A DNA stretch of 64,000 nt from the NCBI GenBank assembly GCA_020247055.1, contig JADCJL010000017.1:1-64000 (forward strand), written 5' to 3'. Source of the DNA: Acidobacteriaceae bacterium. GTDB lineage: Bacteria > Acidobacteriota > Terriglobia > Bryobacterales > Bryobacteraceae. Both the position numbers and the translations under genes were made by a program. Below, piece by piece: positions 41,178 to 48,561 of this stretch (position 1 is its first letter; each line of letters opens with the position of its first letter). Under the pieces are notes generated by a model, which was given only the letters and a program-made list of their open reading frames with translations, had not been told where the DNA came from and made no database searches.

Positions 41178-42938
41178 ATGAACGTTCTCCCTTCGTATCG
41201 CATCGCGCGGAGTCTGCCGCTGGCTTTACTTGCCCTCAGCAGCCTCGGGGTGGCTCTCGCGCAGCCCCGCCTCCGTCTGGCCGAAACCACCATCGGCCCG
41301 GTCTCGGTCGCCGCCGGCGCCAACGGCCCCACCCGCACCATCGACGCAACCAACGCCGGCAGCGGCACCCTCAGCCTGACCGCATCGTCCTCGGTGCCCT
41401 GGATCGCCGCCACCATCGGCGCATCCCGCACCTGCTCGGTCCTCGGCGGCTCTAGTTGCTTCCCCGTGCAGGTCGCGCTCAACACCGCCTCGCTCACCCG
41501 CGGCACCTACACCGGCATTGTCACCGTCTCGGACCCCAACGCCATCGACGCGCCCCAAACCATTACCGTCACCGTTCAGGTGGGCGGCGGCGTTCCCGAT
41601 TCGGCGACGCTCTACGTCCCCACCCGCCCCGGCGCCACGGCCACCACACGGTTCTTCACCAACAGCCCCGTGCAGGGCACGCCCACTACCACGAGCGGCG
41701 GCAGTTGGCTCGCGCTCGCCTTCGACGGCGCCAGCAGCTTCGCCTTCACCCTCCCCTATGTCATCCGCGCCACCAACCCCGGCCTGGCCGAAGGAACCTA
41801 TAACGGCGCCGTCAACATCACCGGCTCCTCCTTCGCGGGCGACAACAAGAGCGTGCCCGTCACCCTCAACGTCACCTCCCGCCCCATCATCGCGCTCTCG
41901 GAAACCCGCCTGCGCCTGCGCATCGCTCAAACCGCCGCCACGCAGTCCAATTACATCAACTGCACCAACGCTGGTCTCGGCACCCTCACCCTGGCCGATA
42001 ATCCCGTCTCCGTCTCCTCCGCCGCGCCCTGGCTAGGCGCCAGCCGCTTCGCCGGAACCAATTTCATTCAGATCGACGTGAACCCGGCCAACCTCGCGCC
42101 CGGCAACTACTCCGCCACGGTCACCATCAACAGCAATGCCGCCAACGGGCCGCAAACTGTGCCGGTGGACGTGCAGGTGGTCCCCTCCGCCGCACCGCTC
42201 GTCTCCGCCGGCGGCGTCGTCGATAACGCCACCTTCGCTGGCAACGACGAACTCGCCCGGGGTACCATCGCCGCCGTTTTCGGCGAGCAGTTTCTCATGA
42301 CGGCCCCCACCGCAGCCACCAGCCTGCCCCTCCAAACCACGCTCAGCGGCGTCCGCGTCCTTGTCAACAACCAGCCGGCGCCGGTCTACTACGCCTCCTA
42401 CGGCCAGATCAACTTCCAGATCCCCTTTGACGCCCCCACCGGTCTCACCACGGTTGCCGTCGAACGCGACGGCGCGCGGTCCAACCTCACCGCCGTCCGC
42501 ATCGCCAACCGCTCGCCGCGCCTGCTGACGTTCGGCAACTTCCCCGGCTACGGCATCATCGTCAACCAGGACGGCACCTACCCGCTGCCCGCCAGCGCGG
42601 GCCTCGGCGCGGCCGCCCGCCCGGCCCGGTCCGGCGATACGCTCGTCATCTACGCGCTCGGCCTTGGCCCCACGGTGCCGGCCGTCGCCAGCGGCGTCGG
42701 CGCCCCGGTCAGCCCGCTCGCCGTCATCAGCCCGGCACCGGGGGTGGTGATCGGTAGCAACTCCATCGCCCAGGTGGACTCCATCACGCCGGATTTCGTC
42801 GGCCTCACGCCCAACTTCGTCGGGCTCTACCAGATCAACGTCCGGGTGCCCGCCCAGGTCGAACGCGGCAACGCCGTCCCGCTCTATCTCAACTTCGGCG
42901 CCCAGGTAAGCAACCGCGTCAACCTGGCCATCCAGTAG
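41178..42938 (+). CDS. Secreted protein with TIGR03437 C-terminal domain
   Basis: Protein of 586 residues. A signal peptide (LPLALLALSSLGVALA) is followed by three BACON-like or similar immunoglobulin-like repeats (about 30-360; each ends in VT[VL]xVxx and contains a WIA or WLA tryptophan), then an intact TIGR03437 domain (about 370-586: RGTIAAVFGEQFL, GQINFQIPFDAPTGLTTVAVERDG, LVIYALGLGPTVPAVASG, VGLYQINVRVPAQVERG). The immunoglobulin-like repeats suggest extracellular binding. GAGG lies six bases before the ATG, and TAGAAT occurs at 41158-41163. It overlaps none of its neighbours. Confidence 0.85.
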   Translation: MNVLPSYRIARSLPLALLALSSLGVALAQPRLRLAETTIGPVSVAAGANGPTRTIDATNAGSGTLSLTASSSVPWIAATIGASRTCSVLGGSSCFPVQVALNTASLTRGTYTGIVTVSDPNAIDAPQTITVTVQVGGGVPDSATLYVPTRPGATATTRFFTNSPVQGTPTTTSGGSWLALAFDGASSFAFTLPYVIRATNPGLAEGTYNGAVNITGSSFAGDNKSVPVTLNVTSRPIIALSETRLRLRIAQTAATQSNYINCTNAGLGTLTLADNPVSVSSAAPWLGASRFAGTNFIQIDVNPANLAPGNYSATVTINSNAANGPQTVPVDVQVVPSAAPLVSAGGVVDNATFAGNDELARGTIAAVFGEQFLMTAPTAATSLPLQTTLSGVRVLVNNQPAPVYYASYGQINFQIPFDAPTGLTTVAVERDGARSNLTAVRIANRSPRLLTFGNFPGYGIIVNQDGTYPLPASAGLGAAARPARSGDTLVIYALGLGPTVPAVASGVGAPVSPLAVISPAPGVVIGSNSIAQVDSITPDFVGLTPNFVGLYQINVRVPAQVERGNAVPLYLNFGAQVSNRVNLAIQ

Positions 42939-42943
42939 CCGCC

Positions 42944-44017
42944 ATGCGCCTGTACTACGACAACGCCTACGCTGCGTCGTTTCAGGCGCGCGTCACCGCC
43001 ACCGCGGAAGAGGGCCGCCGGGTCTACCTGGACCAGACGGCCTTCTATCCCACCTCCGGCGGCCAACTCCACGACCTCGGCACGCTCAACGGCATCCCGG
43101 TCGACGACGTCATCGACGAGGAGGACGGGCGCATTGCCCATCTCCTCCGCGCGCCCCTCGCCGGCACATCCGTCCACGGCGAAATCGACTGGCCCCGCCG
43201 CTTTGACTTCATGCAGCAGCACTCGGGTCAGCATCTGCTTTCGGCCGTGATCCCGCAGCCGACCGTCAGCGTCCACCTTGGCCTCGAAACTTCGACGATC
43301 GACGTGGCCGCCGACCAACTCGATCTGCCCGCTCTCGAAGACCGCGCCAACGCCGCCGTCTTCGCCAACCTTTCCCTCGGCATCTCCTACGAGGACGCCG
43401 CTACCGCGACCGGCCTCCGCAAAGCTACCGGCCGCACCGGCATCCTCCGCATCATCACCATTGAAGGCCTCGACCGCTCCGCCTGTGGCGGCACCCACGT
43501 CCGCGCCACCGGCGAAATCGGTCCTATCCTACTGCGCAAAACCGAGAAGATGCGCGGCAACCTCCGTCTGCACTTTCTGTGCGGCCAGCGCGCGCTCCGG
43601 GCCCTCCGCGCCGAACAGGCCCAGCAGCAGGCCGCGCTCGCCCAACTCACCGAAGAGCTCCGCGAGGCCGGCAAACGGGCCGCGAAACTCGCTCTCGACC
43701 TCGCCGCCTACCGCGGCCGCGAACTTTACGCGCAGTCTCCCGCGCAGCGCCTCGCGGCTCCTGTGGACGACAACGCCCGGGCCCTCGCCAACGCCTTTCT
43801 GGCCGCCGGCCCCGGCACCATTCTGTTCACAAGCCCACAGGCCGTGCTGTTGGCCTCGAACCAGCGCCACTGCGGCAACGAACTGAAGGCTCTGCTCAGC
43901 GCCCACGGCGGCCGCGGGGGAGGCAGCGCCAACCTCGCCCAGGGCTCCCTGCCCGATGCCGCCGCGGTCGAAGCCGTGGCCGTCGCCCTCGGCTTCCCCG
44001 CCGTCACCACCGCCTAA
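42944..44017 (+). CDS. alaX: Alanyl-tRNA editing protein AlaX
   Basis: Protein of 357 residues with the AlaRS editing fold as a separate polypeptide. The zinc ligands HSGQH (H93, H97) and CGGTH (C182, H186) are in place, and a DHHA1-like C-terminal part (GGRGGGSANLAQGSLPD) makes it a long AlaX form. AlaX hydrolyses tRNA-Ala mischarged with serine or glycine. It starts six bases after the secreted protein's stop, so it may be cotranscribed. Convergent to pdeM with a 12-bp gap. Confidence 0.88.
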   Translation: MRLYYDNAYAASFQARVTATAEEGRRVYLDQTAFYPTSGGQLHDLGTLNGIPVDDVIDEEDGRIAHLLRAPLAGTSVHGEIDWPRRFDFMQQHSGQHLLSAVIPQPTVSVHLGLETSTIDVAADQLDLPALEDRANAAVFANLSLGISYEDAATATGLRKATGRTGILRIITIEGLDRSACGGTHVRATGEIGPILLRKTEKMRGNLRLHFLCGQRALRALRAEQAQQQAALAQLTEELREAGKRAAKLALDLAAYRGRELYAQSPAQRLAAPVDDNARALANAFLAAGPGTILFTSPQAVLLASNQRHCGNELKALLSAHGGRGGGSANLAQGSLPDAAAVEAVAVALGFPAVTTA

Positions 44018-44029
44018 TCCCGATTTCCG

Positions 44030-44743
44030 TTATCCCCGCCGCGCCCGCACCCACGGCGGTACCTCCGGCCCCCGCCGCCCCTTCGCCCGCCCAATCTTCA
44101 CCGGCAGCAGCCGCGTCCCATCGGTCACCACCGCCCGCACCTCGCTCTCCCCAAACCAGTTCCGCAACTCCGCCGGCATCTCCCGCCGCATATCGCACCC
44201 GGCCGAAAACGCCGAAAACGCCGGCAGCACCACCAGGCCCCTCCCCTCGACAAAGGCCGTCATCCGCTGGCTCGCCCCCGAGGCCGTCCGCACCCGCACC
44301 ACCGGATGAAAATGTCCAACCACCGTCACCACCCCCTCCTCCGGCCCCGCCGGCAGCACGTCGCCGTGAATCACCCGCACCCCCGCCGTCCGCCACTCCC
44401 GCGCCGCCGGAAACTGCGGAAACTCCTCGACAAACGCCCGGTCATGGTTCCCCAGCACACACACCAGCTCCGCCCGCCCGGCCAGCGCCCCCAGCGTCTG
44501 TTCAATCACCCGCCGCTCCTCCGCCGCCGGCCGCGGCGCGTGGACAATGTCGCCCGCCAGCACCAGACGCTCCGGCCGCCCCGCCTCGAGCAATCCCAGC
44601 AGCCGCTCCCGCGCGTCTCCCTCCACTAACGGCCCCAGTTCCCCCCGCCGCCGCTGCGCCCACCCGTAGCCCAGATGCAGGTCGGCCACTACCAGCGTCC
44701 GTCCACCGTCCACCCACAGCCCCCCCGCGGCGTCAAACCGCAC
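44030..44743 (-). CDS. pdeM: Ligase-associated phosphoesterase PdeM
   Basis: Protein of 237 residues, calcineurin-like metallophosphoesterase. The metal motifs VVADLHLGYG (D21, H23), LAGDIVHAP, VLGNHD and VVGHFHP are all present, in the order of the ligase-associated PdeM family. It starts with GTG and overlaps the helicase gene by 11 bp. The usual partners in this repair cassette are an Lhr-type helicase, an exonuclease and an ATP-dependent ligase; only the helicase is here. Confidence 0.88.
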   Translation of the reverse strand: MRFDAAGGLWVDGGRTLVVADLHLGYGWAQRRRGELGPLVEGDARERLLGLLEAGRPERLVLAGDIVHAPRPAAEERRVIEQTLGALAGRAELVCVLGNHDRAFVEEFPQFPAAREWRTAGVRVIHGDVLPAGPEEGVVTVVGHFHPVVRVRTASGASQRMTAFVEGRGLVVLPAFSAFSAGCDMRREMPAELRNWFGESEVRAVVTDGTRLLPVKIGRAKGRRGPEVPPWVRARRG

Positions 44744-47246
44744 GCGCCGCCCCCCACTCGGCGTACACCGCCGCCGTCATCTCGTCAAAGGCCCGGTGCA
44801 GGTCCCCGGCCAGCAGCACGTCCCGGTTGAAGGCGGCAAACAGCGGCAGCGCAAACGGCGACGGCCGCGGATGCTCAAACCACTCCCACGGCGCAGCGTG
44901 CAGCCGCCGGGCCTCGGCCACCGCGCGCGGCGCATCGAGAAGATCTTCAAAGATCTCCCGCACCGTCTCCCGCACCAGCACGTGGTCCGGCTCGTAGGTC
45001 ATCAGGGTCTGATAGAGCAGGCTGCCGTTCCAGCTGGAAAACTTCTTGTTCGCCGGCCCCTTGTAGGAGCGCTTGGGAATCAGTTGCCCGGTCTCGGCCA
45101 CGTTGCGGAACTTGCGGCCCAGCGTGTCGGTGCCGCGCAGTACGGTTTCGAGATCGTTGAGAAAACCGCCCGGCGCCAGCGCCTCGCGCAGGCGCGCCTC
45201 GTCGACGGCCACCTGCGCGCCCAAGGAAAGCAGAAACCCGTGGTCGTTCGAGTTCGAAACCACGCTCTCGCCCCGCGCCAGACGCCACGCCGTCACCCAC
45301 GCCAGGCTCTGGTTCACCGCGCGCCCCGCCACGCAGTGCACGAGGATCACCTGCTGCCGCCCGCGGCGCACCCGCTCCACCTGCACCGGCGAATCTACCG
45401 GCACCGGCGCCGCCTCGTTCTGCCGTTCCACAAAGCCCGCCGCCAGCGCCGCCACCGGCTCCGGCACCCGGAACACCTCGCGCAGCAGCTCCTCACACGC
45501 CGCCCGCCCCCCGGCCGCGAACGTCTCCCGCAGCGTCCTCCGCAACCGCAGCTCCTCCTCGGCCATGCGCGAACTGAGCGGCATCTTCCCGCCCATCCAC
45601 CGCGGCGTCTGCACCCGCTCGCTCGCCGATGGCTTCACAATCGCCACCCCCGGCTCGAGCCGCTCAATCTCCACCACCTTGCCGGCCATCAGAAACGCTT
45701 CGCCCGGCCGCAGCGACGCGATGAAGCCCTCCTCCACATCCCCCAGCCGCCGGTTGTTTTTCGTCACCACTTTTACCCGAAAATCCTCGGAGATTGTGCC
45801 GATGCCATGAAAATACTCCCGCGCAATCTTCGGGCTGGCCACCGTGAAGTGCCCATCCTCGACGGCGATCTTGCCGTACCGCGCCAGCACCTGCCCGCCC
45901 CCGGCCAGATAGGTCAACACCTCGCGGAACTCCTGCTCGGGCAGTTCGAGATAGGGTCCCGCCCGCCGGATCAGCGCGAGCGCTTCGCCAATCTCCCACC
46001 GCCGCTCCACCGCCATGCCCAACAGCACTTGCGCCAGCACATCGAGCGGCGCCTGCGGCACCCGCAGCTCCTCGAGCGCCCCGGCCCGCACCGCCTCCCG
46101 CATCGCAATCGCCTCCAGCAGGTCCGGCAGGCTCAGCGGCAGCAGCCGCCCGTAGGCCATCTGGCCGCTCCGGTGGCCGCTCCGCCCCAGCCGCTGCAGC
46201 GCCCGCGACACCCCCCGCGGCGTCCCCACCAGCAGTACCTGATCAACGCCCGCGTAGTCGACGCCCAACTCAAGTGAGGTCGAACAGACCACGCACTTCA
46301 TCTCCCCCCGCGCCAGCCGCTCCTCGAGATGCTCCCGCTGTCCCCGCTCAATCGACGAGTGGTGCACCCCGATCCGCTCCTCCTCCTCCGGCAGCAGGTA
46401 CCCCAGCGCCGCGCCCAATCGCTCCGCCGCCGACCGCGTCGAGCAGAACGCCAACGTCGACTGCGCCTGTTCAAGCGCCGACACCGCCGCCAGCGCCACG
46501 CGCCCCGGGTCGTAGCCCGCCGCCGGCAGCGTCTCGGGCACGTGCAGGTCAATCCGGTGCGTCCGGCGCACCGAATCCTGCACCACCGCGCACTGCCGTT
46601 GGCCGCACAGCAGTTCGGCGATCGCCGAAGCCGGCGACGCCGTCGCCGACAGGCCAATCCGCTGCAGACTCCCGTGCCCCCGCCCGGCCAGCCGCTCCAT
46701 CGTCAGCGCCAGCAGCGCCCCGCGCTTGTTCTCGGCAAAGGCGTGGATCTCATCGACAATCACCACCTGCGGAACGAACCCATCGAGCCACGCCTTCTGC
46801 GACAGCAGCGAACTCAGGCTCTCCGGGGTGGTGAGCAGCAGATGGGGCCGCTGCCGGGCCATCCGCGAGCGGTCCTTCATCGCCGTATCCCCCGTGCGAA
46901 TCTCCATGCGCACCCGCTGCCGGGCCGGCAGCGCCGCGTTCAGCGCGCCGAGCGGCTCTTCGAGGTTGCGCAGAATGTCGCGCCCCAGCGCCCGCAGCGG
47001 GGTCACATAGACGGCCACCGTCGCGTTCGGCAGCGCACCACGGGCCGCCTCGGCGCCCAGCCGCGCCAGCACGGAAAAGAAGGCCGCCAGCGTCTTGCCG
47101 CTGCCCGTTGGAGCCAGGATCAGCGTATTGTCACCCCGCAGCGTGCGCCGCCAGGCGATCTCCTGCACGTTGGTCGGGGCGGCGTAGCGGCTGGCGAACC
47201 AATCGGTCAACGCCTTCGGCATCCACTCTGGCCACTCCCTGCGCAA
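44733..47246 (-). CDS. lhr: Lhr-type DEXH helicase, ligase-associated
   Basis: Protein of 837 residues, superfamily 2 helicase. Walker A APTGSGKT (45-52), DEIH box (165-168), SAT motif (GLSATASP), and the helicase C domain (STLAFCSTRSAAERLG, STSLELGVDYAGVDQVL, QRLGRSGHR) are followed by a WH domain and the Lhr-specific C-terminal region (KVVTKNNRRLGDVEEGF, QSLAWVTAWRLARGE). The size and the PdeM neighbour mark it as the bacterial ligase-associated type. The start is a TTG at 47246, six bases after TAAACT; an ATG at 47222 is an alternative. Confidence 0.92.
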   Translation of the reverse strand: MRREWPEWMPKALTDWFASRYAAPTNVQEIAWRRTLRGDNTLILAPTGSGKTLAAFFSVLARLGAEAARGALPNATVAVYVTPLRALGRDILRNLEEPLGALNAALPARQRVRMEIRTGDTAMKDRSRMARQRPHLLLTTPESLSSLLSQKAWLDGFVPQVVIVDEIHAFAENKRGALLALTMERLAGRGHGSLQRIGLSATASPASAIAELLCGQRQCAVVQDSVRRTHRIDLHVPETLPAAGYDPGRVALAAVSALEQAQSTLAFCSTRSAAERLGAALGYLLPEEEERIGVHHSSIERGQREHLEERLARGEMKCVVCSTSLELGVDYAGVDQVLLVGTPRGVSRALQRLGRSGHRSGQMAYGRLLPLSLPDLLEAIAMREAVRAGALEELRVPQAPLDVLAQVLLGMAVERRWEIGEALALIRRAGPYLELPEQEFREVLTYLAGGGQVLARYGKIAVEDGHFTVASPKIAREYFHGIGTISEDFRVKVVTKNNRRLGDVEEGFIASLRPGEAFLMAGKVVEIERLEPGVAIVKPSASERVQTPRWMGGKMPLSSRMAEEELRLRRTLRETFAAGGRAACEELLREVFRVPEPVAALAAGFVERQNEAAPVPVDSPVQVERVRRGRQQVILVHCVAGRAVNQSLAWVTAWRLARGESVVSNSNDHGFLLSLGAQVAVDEARLREALAPGGFLNDLETVLRGTDTLGRKFRNVAETGQLIPKRSYKGPANKKFSSWNGSLLYQTLMTYEPDHVLVRETVREIFEDLLDAPRAVAEARRLHAAPWEWFEHPRPSPFALPLFAAFNRDVLLAGDLHRAFDEMTAAVYAEWGAARAV

Positions 47247-47252
47247 CCGACC

Positions 47253-47258
47253 AGTTTA
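47253..47258 (-). promoter_or_regulatory. -10 box TAAACT, leaderless-type spacing
   Basis: TAAACT on the minus strand, then GGTCGG and TTG at 47246. No Shine-Dalgarno sequence precedes the TTG. Confidence 0.45.
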
Positions 47259-47286
47259 GCAACATGGCTCCCGCGGCAAGGGGTCG

Positions 47287-47314
47287 CCGGAATGAGTGAG
47301 CCGGAATGAGTGAG
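47287..47314. repeat. Exact 14-bp tandem duplication
   Basis: CCGGAATGAGTGAG is repeated head to tail at 47287-47300 and 47301-47314. It lies between lhr and nth and provides an in-frame ATG at 47306 for nth. Compare the 14-bp duplication at 3947-3974. Confidence 0.9.
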
Positions 47315-47351
47315 AATGTTGAGTTGGGCCGGCCTTCTCGCCGCCGCCTCC

Positions 47352-47368
47352 ACCGGACTCGAACCGAT
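47352..47368 (-). other. tRNA T-arm-like sequence (possible remnant)
   Basis: On the minus strand this is a 5-bp stem ATCGG/CCGGT closing the loop TTCGAGT, the consensus of a tRNA T-arm. The D-arm, anticodon arm and a matching 5' acceptor strand are missing, so no intact tRNA gene is present. It may be a scar of a tRNA 3' end or a coincidence. Confidence 0.3.
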
Positions 47369-47374
47369 CCTCCC

Positions 47375-48037
47375 ATGAAAAAGCCCAAATCCGCGGCCGA
47401 ACGCAAAGCCCGCTACGCCGCCATCCTCGCCACCCTCGACGAACTCTACCCCAACGTCACCTGCGCCCTCGACCACCGCAACGCCTGGGAGCTCCTCGTC
47501 GCCACCATCCTCTCGGCCCAGTGCACCGACGAACGCGTCAACAAGGTCACCCCGGGCCTGTTCGCGAAATATCCCACCATCACCGACCTCGCCCACGCCC
47601 CCGTCGCCGAAGTCGCCGCCCTCGTCCACTCCACCGGCTTTTTCAATAACAAAGCCAAAAACATCATCGGCGCCGCCCAGCGCATCCTGAACGACTTCCA
47701 CGGCGAAGTCCCCCAGAACATCGACGACCTGCTCACCGTCCCCGGCGCCGCGCGCAAGACGGCCAACGTCGTCCTCGGCACCTGCTTCGGCATCGCCAGC
47801 GGCGTGGTCGTCGATACGCACGTCTCGCGCATCTCGCAGCGGCTCGACTTCACGCGCCAGACCACCCCCGAAAAAATCGAAAAAGACCTCGTCAAGCTCC
47901 TCCCGCAGTCCCGCTGGATCCAGTTTTCGCACCAGCTGATCCACTTCGGCCGCCAAACCTGCGTGGCCCGCAAACCAAGATGCGGCGAATGCCGCCTCGC
48001 CGAACTCTGCTACGCCAAGGACAAGACGGCGGCATGA
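47375..48037 (+). CDS. nth: Endonuclease III
   Basis: Protein of 220 residues that removes oxidised pyrimidines and cleaves the strand. The helix-hairpin-helix with catalytic lysine K128 (VPGAARKTANVV), catalytic aspartate D147 (VVDTHVSR) and the 4Fe-4S loop (C196-x6-C203-x2-C206-x5-C212) are intact. The hairpin reads PGAARKTA instead of the E. coli PGVGRKTA. I use the ATG at 47375, which matches the usual N-terminus; an ATG at 47306 would add 23 residues encoded by the tandem repeat region. Its stop overlaps the next gene (ATGA). Confidence 0.9.
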   Translation: MKKPKSAAERKARYAAILATLDELYPNVTCALDHRNAWELLVATILSAQCTDERVNKVTPGLFAKYPTITDLAHAPVAEVAALVHSTGFFNNKAKNIIGAAQRILNDFHGEVPQNIDDLLTVPGAARKTANVVLGTCFGIASGVVVDTHVSRISQRLDFTRQTTPEKIEKDLVKLLPQSRWIQFSHQLIHFGRQTCVARKPRCGECRLAELCYAKDKTAA

Positions 48038-48561
48038 AACCGCTCGCCCTTCTGCTGCTCGCCCTCAGCGTCAGCTGCACCCCCGTGCCCCAGTGGTATC
48101 CGGTTCCCTACCAGCGCGTGCTCACCGCCAGCGCCGACCCGGCCGGCCTCGGCGAGTTCTTCAGCTTCAGCCAGCGGGCGGCGCAGGAGTACGTGGTGGC
48201 CGATATCCTCGAAGGCTCCCCGAACGACGTCTGGCGCTGGACCAATCAGTATCCCACCCTCCGCTTCTTCCTTCTCGAACCGCACGACTGGACGTTTCAG
48301 GTGAACTTCGTGCTGGCCGAATCCACCTGGAAAAGCACCGGGCCCGTGGCGCTGCGCGTGCTTCTCAACGGCCGGGAGCTGGGCCAGGCCACCGCGCTCG
48401 GCCAGGGGCGTCATGAAAAAAGTTGGGCCGTGCCGCCGGCGCTCATCAAACCCAAGGCCGAAAACATCGTCCGGCTCGAACTGGACAAAGTGTTCGTCGC
48501 GCCGGGCGACGGAGCCAGACTCGGCATGATTCTCGAAGCCGCCGGGTTTAAAAAGCAATGA
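48034..48561 (+). CDS. Small lipoprotein, unknown
   Basis: Protein of 175 residues with a lipoprotein-like signal (MKPLALLLLALSVSCTP; lipid-anchor cysteine at 15). The mature part has a beta-strand-rich carbohydrate-binding-like pattern (WTFQVNFVLAESTWKSTGPVALRVLLNGRELGQATALGQG). No family can be named. ATGA overlaps on both sides link it to nth and to the downstream membrane glycosyltransferase, so a role with that protein is plausible. Confidence 0.75.
   Translation: MKPLALLLLALSVSCTPVPQWYPVPYQRVLTASADPAGLGEFFSFSQRAAQEYVVADILEGSPNDVWRWTNQYPTLRFFLLEPHDWTFQVNFVLAESTWKSTGPVALRVLLNGRELGQATALGQGRHEKSWAVPPALIKPKAENIVRLELDKVFVAPGDGARLGMILEAAGFKKQ

Noticed and set aside
47306-48037. nth starting at the ATG in the tandem repeat
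   Set aside because: It would add 23 residues of Arg-rich sequence not found in the family, and no box or ribosome-binding site supports it. Kept only as an alternative.
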